Shown: piece by piece, positions 12,761-25,453 of the stretch
How positions within the stretch are numbered: position 1 is the first letter of the stretch
Layout of the letters: each line of letters begins with the position of its first letter
Source: Archegozetes longisetosus
Taxonomy: Eukaryota; Arthropoda; Arachnida; Sarcoptiformes; Trhypochthoniidae
DNA length: 64,000 nt
Assembly: GCA_018873245.2 (NCBI GenBank)
Contig: JAEMBT020000003.1
Coordinates: 9,071,843 to 9,135,842 of the forward strand
Direction: 5' to 3'
Notes under the pieces: model-generated
The model's database searches: none
The model's input: the letters and a program-made list of their open reading frames with translations, nothing else
What the model was told of the DNA's origin: nothing
Translations under genes and position numbers: made by a program

Positions 12761-12762
<2 letters not shown>

Positions 12763-13565
12763 CATATATAAAAGGTATATCGCTGTGTGTTAGATACATA
12801 ATCAGTTGATGAAATGAGACTTCTATGAAAAGATCTGTTTTTAAAGAGTGAATCCTGATTATTGCATTTTAGACCTCAGAATAAAAAGTCAAAAAACTCT
12901 ATCTTCAACAAATCTTTATTCTCATTGAAAAAGTAGATTTTTAAGTCTTGACTGAATATGACGTGCAAACGGTATCAAATGCAATCTTTTATTATAACTG
13001 GTAAACTATGTATTCAGGCTTCAAGTAATATTCAAGTAAAGTTTAATGTCCCCGCTGAAGGACATGGGGCTCACAGTAAGTAAAAAGTTGAGTAAGGATG
13101 AATTTTTATGACACCATGAAACTAAAGCACGAAAAAATAGTTACGCCCTTCATCAACTAATTTGATATTTAGCTTATAATATCCTAAAATATTAGTGGAT
13201 AACATTATCATGTTGATTCCTGTCCACCACCATCAGATGTACTGTGTTATGAGCTTATTTAACGACCAAGTATTTATTCAAATACTATTCAGTAAACTTG
13301 AAATACCAAAAAGACCAATTTTTAAGCAAACTTTTAATGATATGTCAACTGAATCGCTTTAACGGTTTATTAAATATATTTCTAAATACTAGTCATAAAT
13401 GTGATTAAAGGATTAATACACGATATCCTTATTGTAGTTTGTATAAAAAATAAAAATTATATTCAAGATAAAAAGTGTAAAACTTTTCATAAAAATCGAT
13501 ACAAAAATTTTATTTATAGGAGTGATTCTGATTACATAAAATATTAAAATAAATCTAAATTAAGT
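12761..13565. other. No gene seen; downstream flank of CRAL-TRIO copy 2
   Basis: Non-coding. From about 13420 it matches the downstream flank of copy 3 (about 35400-35547), sharing AATAAAAATTATATTCA. The cassette boundary therefore lies near 13420. Confidence 0.45.
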
Positions 13566-14369
13566 TCATTTCAATTCATTCTTAAAAGTTGAATAAATTT
13601 TCTTAATTTGGTCATCGGTAAATTCAGTGTGAGTTAATTGACCTAAAGGCTTGACTCCTTCAGGAACTTTAATCAAACCTTCACTGTAGTTACCATCTAA
13701 GTGGACAGGAATGGAATCACTATCCAAATAATCGGGAGTATCTTTCTTATTAATAAGTTTAACACGACTTCTCAACTCTTCGCCCATAAAAGCCAGGACT
13801 AACTTTATGGGAGCATTCAAAATCCATGGCACGTCAATTATGAGGATGTACTTGATTCCACGAGGATAATAGGATTGAAGCACATCAATTCCAAAAAAAT
13901 TGTAGTCAATATCGACATTAGACAATCCAACACCAGTGGCATCTCTGACAATAGCCCATCCCTGATGTGATGTTTGGCGATCTAATTTTTCGAATTGATA
14001 AACAGTGAACTGTCTGATCAAATTACCCAACTCTGCAGATTTGTGTATTGCTTTGCCGACATGCCAGATTAATGGTCGACCCTCTTTATCTTTGCGAACT
14101 TCTCCGAATAAACCAATTTTGTAAATCTCTTCAGGAAAATATTGATCATTGAAATCATTGACTCCATAAGATTTACGCCATTGCATGGCCTTGATTAAAG
14201 CCTTCAACGCAGCATCTTCTGACTTAGTCACTAATACGAAACGTTCGATCCACCAGTCGTTAGTTCGGACTAATTCGATATCATTGTTGTGATAAAGATC
14301 AGGAGTTTCTTCGGTAACAGTTAAAAAGTTTGCTCTCAACTTTTCAACAATTTCCTTATTTACTGACAT
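13566..14369 (-). CDS. CRAL-TRIO / SEC14-like lipid-binding protein, copy 2
   Basis: Intact intronless ORF of 267 codons. The frame stays open to a TTG three codons upstream, but the ATG at 14369 starts the conserved MSVNKEIVE and is the likely start. Residues 39-50 (WWIERFVLVTKS) and 62-66 (MQWRK) belong to the N-terminal helices. DKEGRPLIW (94-102), YYPRGIKYILIIDVPWI (167-183) and FMGEEL (194-199) outline the SEC14-fold lipid pocket. The C-terminal tail holds HLDGNYSEGLIKVPEGVKPLG. There is no signal peptide or membrane span, so a soluble cytosolic lipid carrier is expected. It is very similar to copies 1 and 3. It is present in the left arm and absent from the corresponding place in the right arm. 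Confidence 0.9.
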   Translation of the reverse strand: MSVNKEIVEKLRANFLTVTEETPDLYHNNDIELVRTNDWWIERFVLVTKSEDAALKALIKAMQWRKSYGVNDFNDQYFPEEIYKIGLFGEVRKDKEGRPLIWHVGKAIHKSAELGNLIRQFTVYQFEKLDRQTSHQGWAIVRDATGVGLSNVDIDYNFFGIDVLQSYYPRGIKYILIIDVPWILNAPIKLVLAFMGEELRSRVKLINKKDTPDYLDSDSIPVHLDGNYSEGLIKVPEGVKPLGQLTHTEFTDDQIKKIYSTFKNELK

Positions 14370-15360
14370 GCCTTTCAAGTTTAATCAAATATTTATTACT
14401 AATAAAGTTACTAACAAGTCTGTATTAATAGTGATTAAAAACTGATGTGAATACAAGTCTTAAGTAAGTTAAAAGTTGAAACGTTTTAAAGTATGAATTT
14501 TCAAATTTACTTCAAGGTAAGCAACTTTACATGGCTCCAGTCCAAACCCAACTTTAATCATAATTAAACTTACAGAATATAAGTTTTGGTGGCCTTCTGA
14601 AAATTATAAATTAAGGATCATAACTTTTACGTATTTAAAGAATAAACAGTTACTACGATGCACACTTTTTTAAGCTCATATAAATAACTTGTGTAACTAT
14701 TTAGTCAGACAATACGTATTCGAATGATCGTCCTTTTGAACGTGTATCAAACCAACTCCTTTTATTAATTTGATTTAAGTTGTATTACACGAGATTTAAT
14801 GTATTAATTGATCTTGTTGAAATAATCTTGATTCAAATCCAGTGTCCTTCTTAAAGAAAACTTGATAAAAGATTTTCAAAGCTGTAAATCTTCATATTAA
14901 ACCTTTTTGTGAGCAAAACTCTGATTCGTTGATAAGTCTGCACAGCAAAGTAAGCGCAGAACTATCATTTAATACATATGTGAATCTGAAGGTATTTCAA
15001 TAAAATGATTTTGTAATCTATAACCTTCGAAGTTTGAAATAACTAAACTGTGTTTATGACAGAGTACATAGAGATAGGTCTAACTCTCAATAACACTAAG
15101 AGTCAAAATTTTTTATTAACATTTCAGAACTTAAAATATAAAAAACAACTAAACAGAATAAAAATTAGATATTAATTAATGAGTAGAAGCAGTTTATAAA
15201 AGAGTTGAGCACTTTTTAGAGTTGTCTTGGTCGAGTAAATTACTCTATTAATGTAGGTTTACAATAACTCGATATTGCAGATTCAAGAAGTTTAATTTGC
15301 GGCTCATTTATAGGGTTATGCATGTAGTGTAAGATTACTGTATCTCTTACATTTTTATAA
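14370..15360. repeat. Duplicated upstream flank of the CRAL-TRIO cassette (copy 2)
   Basis: Matches the upstream flanks of copies 1 and 3 with more indels. The match ends around 15360, where copies 1 and 3 continue together for a further 500 bp. Confidence 0.6.
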
Positions 15361-15694
15361 GTTGGAACCCACATTAAGCCATTGTGTGTGGGCAAGAACA
15401 TTTGATCTTCTAGTTTGATGGTAAATATATTGATACATCTTCAATCAAATTATTAGACCCTAGTTACTTCTGGTTCCGGAGGAAAAAGTTCTTTACTGTT
15501 AAACATTACATCTATGGAACAAAACTTAATTTCAAGAAATAGTTTGACCCTCGCCTTCATTTAGTTTCTTTTCGCTTAAAAATCAATAAAAATAAGGAAA
15601 TAATTTTGGAAAAATGTTAGAGTGGTTCAAGAGATGTGACAAAGTGAAATCGACGATTGAAATTTTCATTTGATATGCGTTGCCTTTCATATGA

Positions 15695-15856
15695 GAAGAG
15701 TTCGTAGAAGAGGAATCAAGTGGTTATTATTTCTATTACTATCAGGAATTAAACAGTACACAACTGAGCCTGAATCTGCCTCAAACTATGGGTCCAGGAC
15801 GTTTCACCGACGACTATATCACCTATAGTCATCAGACCCACAATGGGTACCGATAA
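15695..15856 (+). other. Open frame of 53 codons, possible orphan exon
   Basis: A stop-bounded frame without ATG at its start, encoding an acidic beginning, a tyrosine cluster (SSGYYFYYYQELN) and a GPGRFTDDYITYSHQ segment. The region is richer in G+C than its neighbours and has no counterpart in the right arm. I do not recognise the peptide. It could be a captured exon or transposon fragment, or chance. Confidence 0.2.
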
Positions 15857-15870
15857 GTGATTGTATAACG

Positions 15871-16200
15871 AGTGAGAAACATTCTTATCATATAGTTAAT
15901 TGATTTTTAAAAAGTGGCATTAAAAATTTCAAAAAATCACAACTCTTGAAGTGTTCATCTGATATGCTTAAGGCATATTTCTGGAAACTGTGTGCTAAAA
16001 CTTTTGAAATGATACGCACATCTCCGATGTTCATCGGTGAACCTATTGGAACAGATAATGATATGCACATCATTTTTAAGGTTTTTGCACACAGTTTCCA
16101 GAAATATGTCTTAAGCATATAAAATGAAAGTTTCAAGATATTTTTTTGAAATTTTGGATACCACTCTTAAAATTAACTACATGATAACGAGTGTTTCTCG
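15871..16200. mobile_element. Fold-back MITE, 330 bp (family member 1)
   Basis: The left end GTGAGAAACATTCTTATCAT is mirrored by the right end ATGATAACGAGTGTTTCTC. Internal arms share TATTTCTGGAAACTGTGTGC and its reverse complement. A second member with the same ends and interior lies at 31067-31401. It has no coding role; the ORFs crossing it come from the palindrome. Confidence 0.75.
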
Positions 16201-17535
16201 TGAATTTTTTTCATGAATATCTCAAACACTTTTCGGATTTTATTCAGTCTGGAATCGGTAAAGTTTCGAAAGACCTTAAAATATTTCTCAGAAGCAACAA
16301 TACTATTTATGCACTTTTTATAGTAATTCAGTTATAAGTATTACTACATTTCTTTTGTTTAAGTTGTTTATTGTTATGATAATAGAAGCAAACTATCGAC
16401 AACTCAAGTTATAGCATTTTTCAGAAACAGAGTTTTTTCACATTCAAGAATTTAATCTTAAGTTTTTGGCCTCAACCTAAGGCTCATTTAAGATCTCTAA
16501 AATTTTGAATACATTCGTAAAATCATATTAAATATTTCATAGCCGCTAGTTCACCAAATATGACAAAAAATTTTAATATAAAACAGACAAACATTTAGAA
16601 GAGAAAACTTATTGTAACATTAAAATTCGACTCATTTGAAAATGGATTTTCTTTTGTTTGAGTCATTTTATTATTTGATTCGTTTGAATGTTTGATTCAT
16701 TAAATATTTGATTCATTTAATATTTAATTCATCATCTCTTTCATTGTTGATTTGCATTATTAACAATTTCTTTCTTAGAGTCTGTAATTCAGTAATAATA
16801 CGAAAAATGGATACAAACTTATGCCTAATGTCTATATATAAGAATATAATTGAATTTTCCATAATTTGTGATACTTTGCCTAATGACCCAAACATTTGTC
16901 ATCTCTATTGTGTCTCATACTAGATCTCAAACAGTGCAAAGGAGTGAAGAGTCTTTATAGGCGACCATTTATGGAAACCTTTTAGGTGTAATGCAATGCA
17001 TTCATTTATATTTGTTCCGAAATCTAAATTATTTCAAAATACTCTGTTCCAATGCAAATAATAGATCCAATTTTCACTCCTCAAAACACTTCCGCTCTTC
17101 GGATTGTTCCAGTTTTAGTCGGACATCAATATTAATATAATTGTTGAAATACCTTCACAAACATTTAATGCAATCGTTTAAATACATTTTATATTTATAT
17201 ACTTCACAACAAATTTTGAATCAAATGCAGATCAAAAAAGAAATTCTTATAAATCACTTTATTAGTAGATAATAGTTTTGAAGTAAATGACCGCCTATTA
17301 TATTATAAGTTAAAGTTTATGTCAATAATTTAAGAAATGAATTCGTGTTTTTATTACATGTTAACTAAGATTTACTGAAAATATCTCTTAAGTCTAAAAG
17401 AGTTTATTTCAACACTTGTTTAAGTACCTATTGATTAGATTTTATACATTTTACTGTTGCAGTTGAAAAGCATTTTCTTAAATCAATTATTTGACATTCC
17501 TTTGAGACTAATAAATATTTTCCCACTTTTGTGTT

Positions 17536-18221
17536 GGGAGCACTTCGTTTGATCAAAATTCATTTGATCAAAATTAAACTCTGTTTCCAATCCCCTAAAT
17601 TGTTTATTCTCAAAAAATTGATTCCGTTTTCAAACTCACAAATAAACTAAACTCTCAACTGGATTCAGATTAAATTTGTGAGATTAATGAATAATCACGA
17701 AATAATATGTTGTGTTTCAGAGATTAAAGAAATCTTAGATTAAATACCAGAGCTGTCCCTAAGGAATAGAGACTACGTGACTTTCAAAGATTATTTTTTA
17801 AATAACTAGTATTGAAATAATAAAACCTCATATAACTTTCACTCATATTACTTTTCAGTCAAATAACTTCATTGATAAATTGGTGATTTTTCTCAATTAT
17901 AATCAATGCTTCGCTTTATTTTATCAAGTCTACTAAATCAATTGATTTAGCAGTTTTTGACAATTATATTTACCAAAAGTATAGTTCATATAAAGATAAA
18001 GATTATTACAGATGTAAAAATAAAAATTGCAAGTATATCATACTAATTTTATTTGAGTAACTCTAGAAAATGTCATAAAATGGGTATTTCAAATCAGAGT
18101 AATTCATTATTGAATACAGGGCTCAATTCACTCTCGGGGTAGTTAAACAAGGTTTTTGATCAAATGTATTTTGATTAAGTGAATTTTGATCAAATGAATT
18201 TTGATCAAACAAAGAGGAGCC
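17536..18221. mobile_element. hAT-like non-autonomous element, 686 bp, left arm only
   Basis: The ends are inverted repeats (GAGCACTTCGTTTGATCAAA against TTTGATCAAACAAAGAGGAG). They are flanked by an exact 8-bp direct duplication TTTGTGTT at 17528-17535 and 18222-18229. The right arm at 59232-59239 carries one uninterrupted copy of that 8-mer, which is an empty site. The 8-bp target duplication points to the hAT superfamily. No ORF was seen, so it was presumably mobilised in trans. Confidence 0.85.
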
Positions 18222-21200
18222 TTTGTGTTTAATGTGTGTGAGAACCGAATTTTGATAAATATTAAGATTTGTCTTACGAATAAAAAGTTGAATTTAAATT
18301 CGTTTAATTTTCAATTCATAGCTTTACCAAAAGGTTTGTAGAGTTAAGTGATTTTTGTTTATTTTAACATGGATTAAGTGTAAAAGTTATACAAACAATT
18401 GTTAGAAAATGTTTCGCTACTCTTCAAACAAACTCAATGTTGTCTTTAAAAGTAGAGTAAAGTTATGTGAGTTATATATGCACTTTTACTTTAGTTAAGC
18501 CTCAATGAGTTGATTGCATGTGTTCACTATATAATTACTGTAACTGTAAACTATATAACTATACTGTGTAACTGTAAAACTATATAACAACCGTCCAATT
18601 TATTTAAAGATAAATAAACCAAATTTATATCCAATGCTATTGTTATCACAATTACTCTGAAATTGCAATTAAAAAGATTATAAAATACTATTTTATGATA
18701 ATTACTATTCTTATTACTCATTAATGTTATTCACGACCGAACACTCTTTTATGGAGTTTTTATTTCAGCTGCAAAACAATGCGATACAGTTTGATCTCAT
18801 AACTTATTGATTTTCATATATTCTTAGTCTACTCTTTGTTTAAACAGTTCTCAAATCTGTTTTTATTTATTATTACAGAAAGTGAAGGCGTTGTTGGCAC
18901 GAAGTGGTCGTCTTAGCATTTGCTCGATGTGCATATTATGATCAGGTTCTCATCATTGATATTATGATGGAATTGCATTCACTCATACTATGATCAAGTT
19001 GTTTTCATTCGTATTATGATGTGCATATTATGATGAAGCTGCTGTCATTCATATTAAAATTATTGCTCACTCTAACACAATACAAACGTTTCCTATGCAT
19101 TAACGTTAACTCAGGTAAGTTTCGATTCCAGTTTAATCTTATGAGTTACGAAACTTCTTATTTTCTTAAACGTTTCTTTTGGTTTATTTCAAATGTCTAA
19201 CAGTTTGTTCGCATTTATAAATTTAATGCTTTTCGAATCGATTTTTATTCAGTATTCAAAATGTGATTTTTGGGATTCGGGGTTAAAATTACAGTCAATT
19301 TTACAAAAATTGCTTCTAAATTGTTGAAAAATAACTTTTGAATTGGTGTAAAGTGTAGAAATTGTTTAACAATAATACATTTTCAAACTTCAATATTAAT
19401 AAAAGCAGTCGATAGCATGCAATCAATTATTTTCAAACTATTAACAAATTTTCAAATTACGAATTGTCAGTCAAAAAGTTTTTTACAAAAGCAAAAACAA
19501 GTCAACTTTTCAATTTCTCGTCTAACGTTTATCTTTCTTAATCATATGAATAAATATATTTAAACTCATGAACTATCGAATGAACAAACAGTTCACAATA
19601 GAATATAATTTTATCAAAAATCCATATTTTCCCGAAAGCGTTTTCATTGAGTGAATATTTTGGAGACATTAGTTTTGATCAAATTAAATAAATGACGAAC
19701 TTTTATGAGGCAAAACTCATAATTTGTATATAAGTATAAAGGATGTACATGAAATTAGTTGATTTTTAACTGAAAAAAGTTCATTGTCAAAATAACATCA
19801 ATTTATTTTTGGACAAATAAAAACTGTGAAAATTAGGTGAAAGTGTAATAAACTGCATAAAAGTATTTTTCAAAGTGAAGTTCTGTAATTTAGAAGCAAA
19901 TTGGGCTAAATATGGAATAACTAACTCGTTATTCTACTTCATATTCTGTTGGTGTGACTTATTTTCATATTCATATTGTATTCGCAAAGTTTTCTCAAGC
20001 GAACAATGAATAAGAATAAAATTGATTCACTATATCTATATTGAAATGAAACCTTTTCGCGACACTGTATTGCATTCGAGCGTCAGCGTTATAGCGACTG
20101 AGTTGCGACTCACTTCCATATAACAATTGCATTTCACAAGAGATCGCTTCAAAACGATGACATTTTGACAAATTGTAATAATTTCAATAAATACAAATTG
20201 TGCATCAAATTCGTTTCTAATGACAAAAGTCTGAAATCTTATTTAAACTTTGAAAATTTTGTCATATTCTTACTGAAGACAAAATGCTAACACACCCACA
20301 ATTAGATTCATATAAAATACTTGTTTCAGTTGTTAAGTGACATTTCATTCAACTTTTGTGCCTCAATAAAACTGAAGTTTTAAATATTTTCAAATTATTT
20401 GTTTTGAGTTGACTTTTATGCTTTCATATATTGATTACAATTAGTAAACAGAACGAAAGATAGAGAATTGTTTTTAATCAAATATTAGATTTGTCAATCT
20501 CCTGTTAGAGATGTTTAATAATCAGTATTTTCAAATTGAATATTGATTTACGATTTCTGAACAATTGATACACAAATATAAACAGTAAATTTACAATTTC
20601 TATAGCAAGCATATAAAAACCAATTTGTATTCATTCAATTGATGCCATTATTGTGTTTAACAGCCTTTTGAACCAAATCAAAATGGTTTTGATTACTTTT
20701 CGAAATTGTTTCCTCAACAAGTACTCAGTTATCACGAATACTAAGTGAAAGTTCAAAATATTCTATTCATAATTATCCTCATATTTTCAATCAAGTATTA
20801 ATAGATTCACAATTTATTCAAATGATACTTATATTTAAGTTGTTTTACATCACAATCCATATCATATCGATATTGAATGTGGACTTTTGTGTCTGTGGTC
20901 AATCAAATGACTTTTGGTCCTAATCTAAGCATTTCTTTATTCAATTGGTCCCAATATGTTTTAATATTTTCAATATGTCTGTTGTGAATACGAAAGCATC
21001 AGAGCCTTTGTTCGGTTTCTAATTATATACAGATCAAGATTTTAATTCTCACAGGTTTCATTAAATCTGTAATTTGTTCATCAATTCTAACGCAGAGCTT
21101 TTAATGATTGAGCAAAAGTTAAATTTATAATTGGATAACTGAATTTTTGTCACAATTTGTAAAATTGTTTCGTTAAATTTGTCGATTATATGTAATGTAT

Positions 21201-21859
21201 TGACAAAGTGAAAAATATTAAACCAAAAATATTTATAAGAGGATTGAACAACAATTGATTGCATTTTATCACTCGTTTGTGTGATCTCTAATTCCATAAC
21301 TGTATGAATAGTTTGAAATGTGACAGAATTATCATTAATGAGTAAACTAATGTGACCATAACTTCATATTAAGAACTGCATAACATTAATCCAGTGGTTC
21401 TACAAATCACAAACAGCATCACAACTGTTTGACAATCAGCACAAATAAGAGCCCAATTGTTGTGAACCTGTTTTCATTACAGTATAATATTAACAAATAA
21501 ACCATCGAATTAATATTAATAGTATTACAACGACAACAATGACACGACATATCGAAACTATAATATCGAAAAGTGGGACCACTAATTGGATATTGACTTT
21601 TGTTTACAGTGAAGCAGTTATAACACTCAAGTTATCAAATGAGTGTTTGAAGTTTGAAGAACTTCTCGTTGTTCATCGATATCGTGACAGATATGCTTAA
21701 CAAAAACAAAGTTAGCTCTCTTTCAAAATTTGACACATCAATCATTGTTTGACAATCGTTGGTCAAAAATGTATTTGTTGTGAGTAAAGCATTGAAACTT
21801 TACTCATAATCATATTAATAATCTTATGCCATATTTGAAGGAAAACTATTCATCAACTA

Positions 21860-22568
21860 CAGGGTGTTTATTAATAATGTTAAAGATGTTTTTTGCGGTT
21901 AGCTTTTATAAATGTTATTTGATTATAATAATAACCCTGAGCCCTTTATCCCATACAATGGCAAAGTTGTTGCGTATCACGTTGTTTCACATCAAGTTTT
22001 GAAAATATGGCTACACTCAAATTGAAACAATTATCATATTAGAAGTGTATCTCTAATAATAAACTAATAAAACTGGTTCAAACTAATAGTTCCGTGTGAG
22101 GAAGAAGATCAGAAGAATTTATCGCAAATTCAAAAACTGATAGTGTTTGCGATGACAGAACCGGTAAATGAGGTCGACCTATCAGTATCCGCAAAACGTT
22201 CCTCTTTAAACGCTTGACTTTTGCGACGTTTCTTGGAGTTCGGACACTCACAGATCGACTCATTTACCGGCTCTGTCATCGCAAACGCTATCAGTTTTTG
22301 AATTTGCGATAAATTGCTTTGATCAATACTTCACACGGAACCATTAGATTGAACCAGTTTTATTAGTTTATTATTAGAGATACACTGCTCTAATAGGATA
22401 ATTGTTTCAATTTGAGTGTAACCATATTTTCAAAACTTGATGTGAAAACAACGTGATACGCAACAACTATGCCATTGTATGGGATAAAGAGCGTGGGATC
22501 GTTATTATAATTAAATAACATTTATAAGTCATAAACAAAAAACATCCTTAACATTATCAATAAACAAC
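21860..22568. mobile_element. Fold-back element inside the left arm, about 710 bp
   Basis: Long inverted arms run from GGGTGTTTATTAATAATGTT at the left to the mirrored AACATTATCAATAAACAACC at the right, around a small centre containing AAACGTCGCAAAAGTC. The same element sits at 54863-55570 in the right arm, so it was there before the inverted duplication. The 61-codon ORF across its centre is palindrome-derived. Confidence 0.75.
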
Positions 22569-25433
22569 CTTATGTTCTAATACGAAATCATTTAATTGAT
22601 GAATGTCTATAAGACACATCTTTGCAAATATAGAGCCAATTATTGTAGTCCACGTCTTATTAAGTGCTTTTATTTCTCAATTTATGTTACAATTCATTGT
22701 TTGAAATGTAAAATTGAAATATTTACTTAAGAATCGGATGAGCTTTGTTTCAAAACCACTGCTTTCAAGCCATGTATTATTACTTAGCATATAATCCGAG
22801 ATACAAATAGTGGACACTTCTAAACAAAATTAACCCAATTGTTTGAAGTATTTAATCTCTCATAAAAACATTGCAAAAATATATTGACCGCATTAGTGCT
22901 ATAGTAAAACACTTTCCTATCGAATCAATTCTGGTCATGATTTGAATGAATTTGTTTAAAAAATAGAATTTCTTCAAAATGATTGAAAATTTGAAAAAAT
23001 ATGATTAACTAAACATTTTGAGCAATTTTTTTTCTATAATTTAATACTTTGTTTCTTTCAAAGTCTTACAGTATTTGTTCAAAATTAAAGTATTTTTATA
23101 TTCAATCAATACTTATGTGAAACTCAGTCTTATGTGAATCACTTTATTCTTCATGGAATATAAAGAATATTTGAATATTTGAATATATGCTACTTTGAAC
23201 TGACTGAAAGAGAAAATATTCTTTATCATTATGATTTATAGTACTTTTGCTTTATATCATTCAATCATATTTCAATTGAAATAATATGATACATTCAAAA
23301 TTTTTCAATTAACTTATTGCATTTGCAATTTATAAGCTATAAACAAGTGCTGTATTGTAATTATATTGTAATTAAATTGTGAGCTCTTTTTCTCACAATA
23401 AGCTTCAGTCGATACTGAGTTATTTAGTTCGATCAAGTTTTAAGCTTTTGCAAAATTATTTCTATTTTCAAATTATAGATTATTTTGGATCCATTACATT
23501 AACAATATGTTTGAAAATAAATTGCATCTCAATATCAACAAGATAATAATAAAAAATTGAGTTTATGAATTTTTGATAAATATTCAGTCTCAATATAATT
23601 ATAACTTAATTTTGAAGTTGCTTCGTTTACTTATTATTCAACATTTGGTGCTTTCAAAAATACTCTTGATATGAATGTTTACTAGAATGTAAGTTGACAA
23701 ACATGAAACTTACTTAAGCTAAAAATTGAGATCTCTTTCAATTGTAACTCATTGCTTATTGAGTTTATTTGAAGCCGGGCTTCACTGCAGTACACGTAGT
23801 GTCCCATTGAAGAGCAAACTTGTTCTGTACTAAACATTTCTTACACAACGAGTTATTTTGTTCTGTTGTAACTAATCATCAAAAGAACATTTTAAAAGAA
23901 AAAGCTTCAGAACTATTCTAAATTCTTGCTCTAATGTCAATTTATTTATTGGTTGAGTTTGGACTTCACGTCACGTTTAAATTATAGTCCATATGGGTTT
24001 GTATGGTTTGTATGTTTTGTATGGTTTGTATAGCTTTCAAATTTAAAGCCAGCCTTTCATTGACTTCATTTTTATCGTTCAAAAACAGAGAATCGCTATA
24101 AAAAGTGAAGCAGAAAAACAGTCAGACAAACAGGTCTACACTGTTTTCACTCAAAACCAAATTTTCAGCCGATAAAAAGGCGTCGCAGATATTCATTTAG
24201 GGAGTTCTCACTTCTTTTTAAATTGTGTACAATTTTCCAATTCTCCCTATTCTACAATTTTTCATTTTTCTATATTATAGTTTCCTTCAGTTTAGCATTC
24301 GTTGGAAAACTTTACAATCAATTTTCGTTTCGATAAAATTACAAACTTTTTCAATCAATCCTTAGACAAATTGCAATAATTTGAAATTTGAACAAAGAAT
24401 CAAACTCTGAACCAGAAAATGAAGTCCAAACTATGTCTGAAAACATTGCAGTGTTGTAGTTTGCTTTATTATTATTTACTTGTGAACAACTGTTTTCTAT
24501 CACTGAATGTGAACAAATGCAGAGCATTTTTCAGTCATATATAACGACTGTAGTCTGGTAATATAACACACTTTCAAATAAGAATAGGAATTAAATAGCA
24601 ATTTTAAGACCTCTATTTCATATTTGCGTTCGATCGCATTGGTTTCGTTCGCAAATGTTCAAATGTTCAAATGTTCAAATGTTGAATTACTCCTCAACCC
24701 TATCGTTTAATAACTCATATTCTAACTATCGATTTCACTCTTAGCGTATATGATTCAATTTTCAATTCAACTTTTAATGTCGACCATTCTCAATGCAAAT
24801 TTCATGCAATTAATATTCTTATGTTTTTACTATATTATTCATATACATTTCAATCTTATTCAGTTCAAGCGATTTGTATTCGTTATAAAAAATTAGTCTG
24901 AATTTTGTTATTCGCATTTCTCTCATTAATTTTGTTTCACTTAAACAAATTCATTTTGATTTCTGTGAAATTTCAGTATTGATCAAATTGAGTAACGAGG
25001 ACAAAATTGATAATTGAATAAATGTAACTGAGTTTCAATTATTTATCAAAAACATTGAGATTCGTTGTAATGATGGCAATAGAAAAGGATTATTATTTGT
25101 GAAGTATTTCATACATTTTGATAAATTAATCAATGAAATAATGAAGTAATGCGATGTATAATTTGATTAAACATAAACTCGCTTCCAGTTGATTACCGCT
25201 TTGATCACTTTAGGGATAAGAATATTCTAAAGAGAAATGTTCACGAGTTAATGTGCATATGTATGATCATTAGCTTGTGTTAGATTAAGGCATCACTTTA
25301 AAACATTTACTACTGACTGCATCAAATACTTTTCAACCATTTTTTCTATATGTTTCAAATTGTCATTAATTCCTCTGAAGATCAAATATTTTCATCATTC
25401 TAACCACCTCTACTCTAAGCCATAAATTTATTC

Positions 25434-25453
25434 ATTTTTAGTTACAGGTAAGA
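25434..25453 (+). promoter_or_regulatory. Candidate recursive splice site, left-arm copy
   Basis: TTTTTAGTTACAG followed directly by GTAAGA: an acceptor and a strong donor juxtaposed at 25447/25448 with nothing between. It matches the functional-copy site at 51960/51961. Here it lies in a pseudogene intron. Confidence 0.5.

Noticed and set aside
21061-21297. 78-codon frame conserved in both arms (also 56130-56366)
   Set aside because: Conservation is explained by the recent inverted duplication. It is antisense within the intron, has no recognisable domain, and DNA around it is equally conserved.
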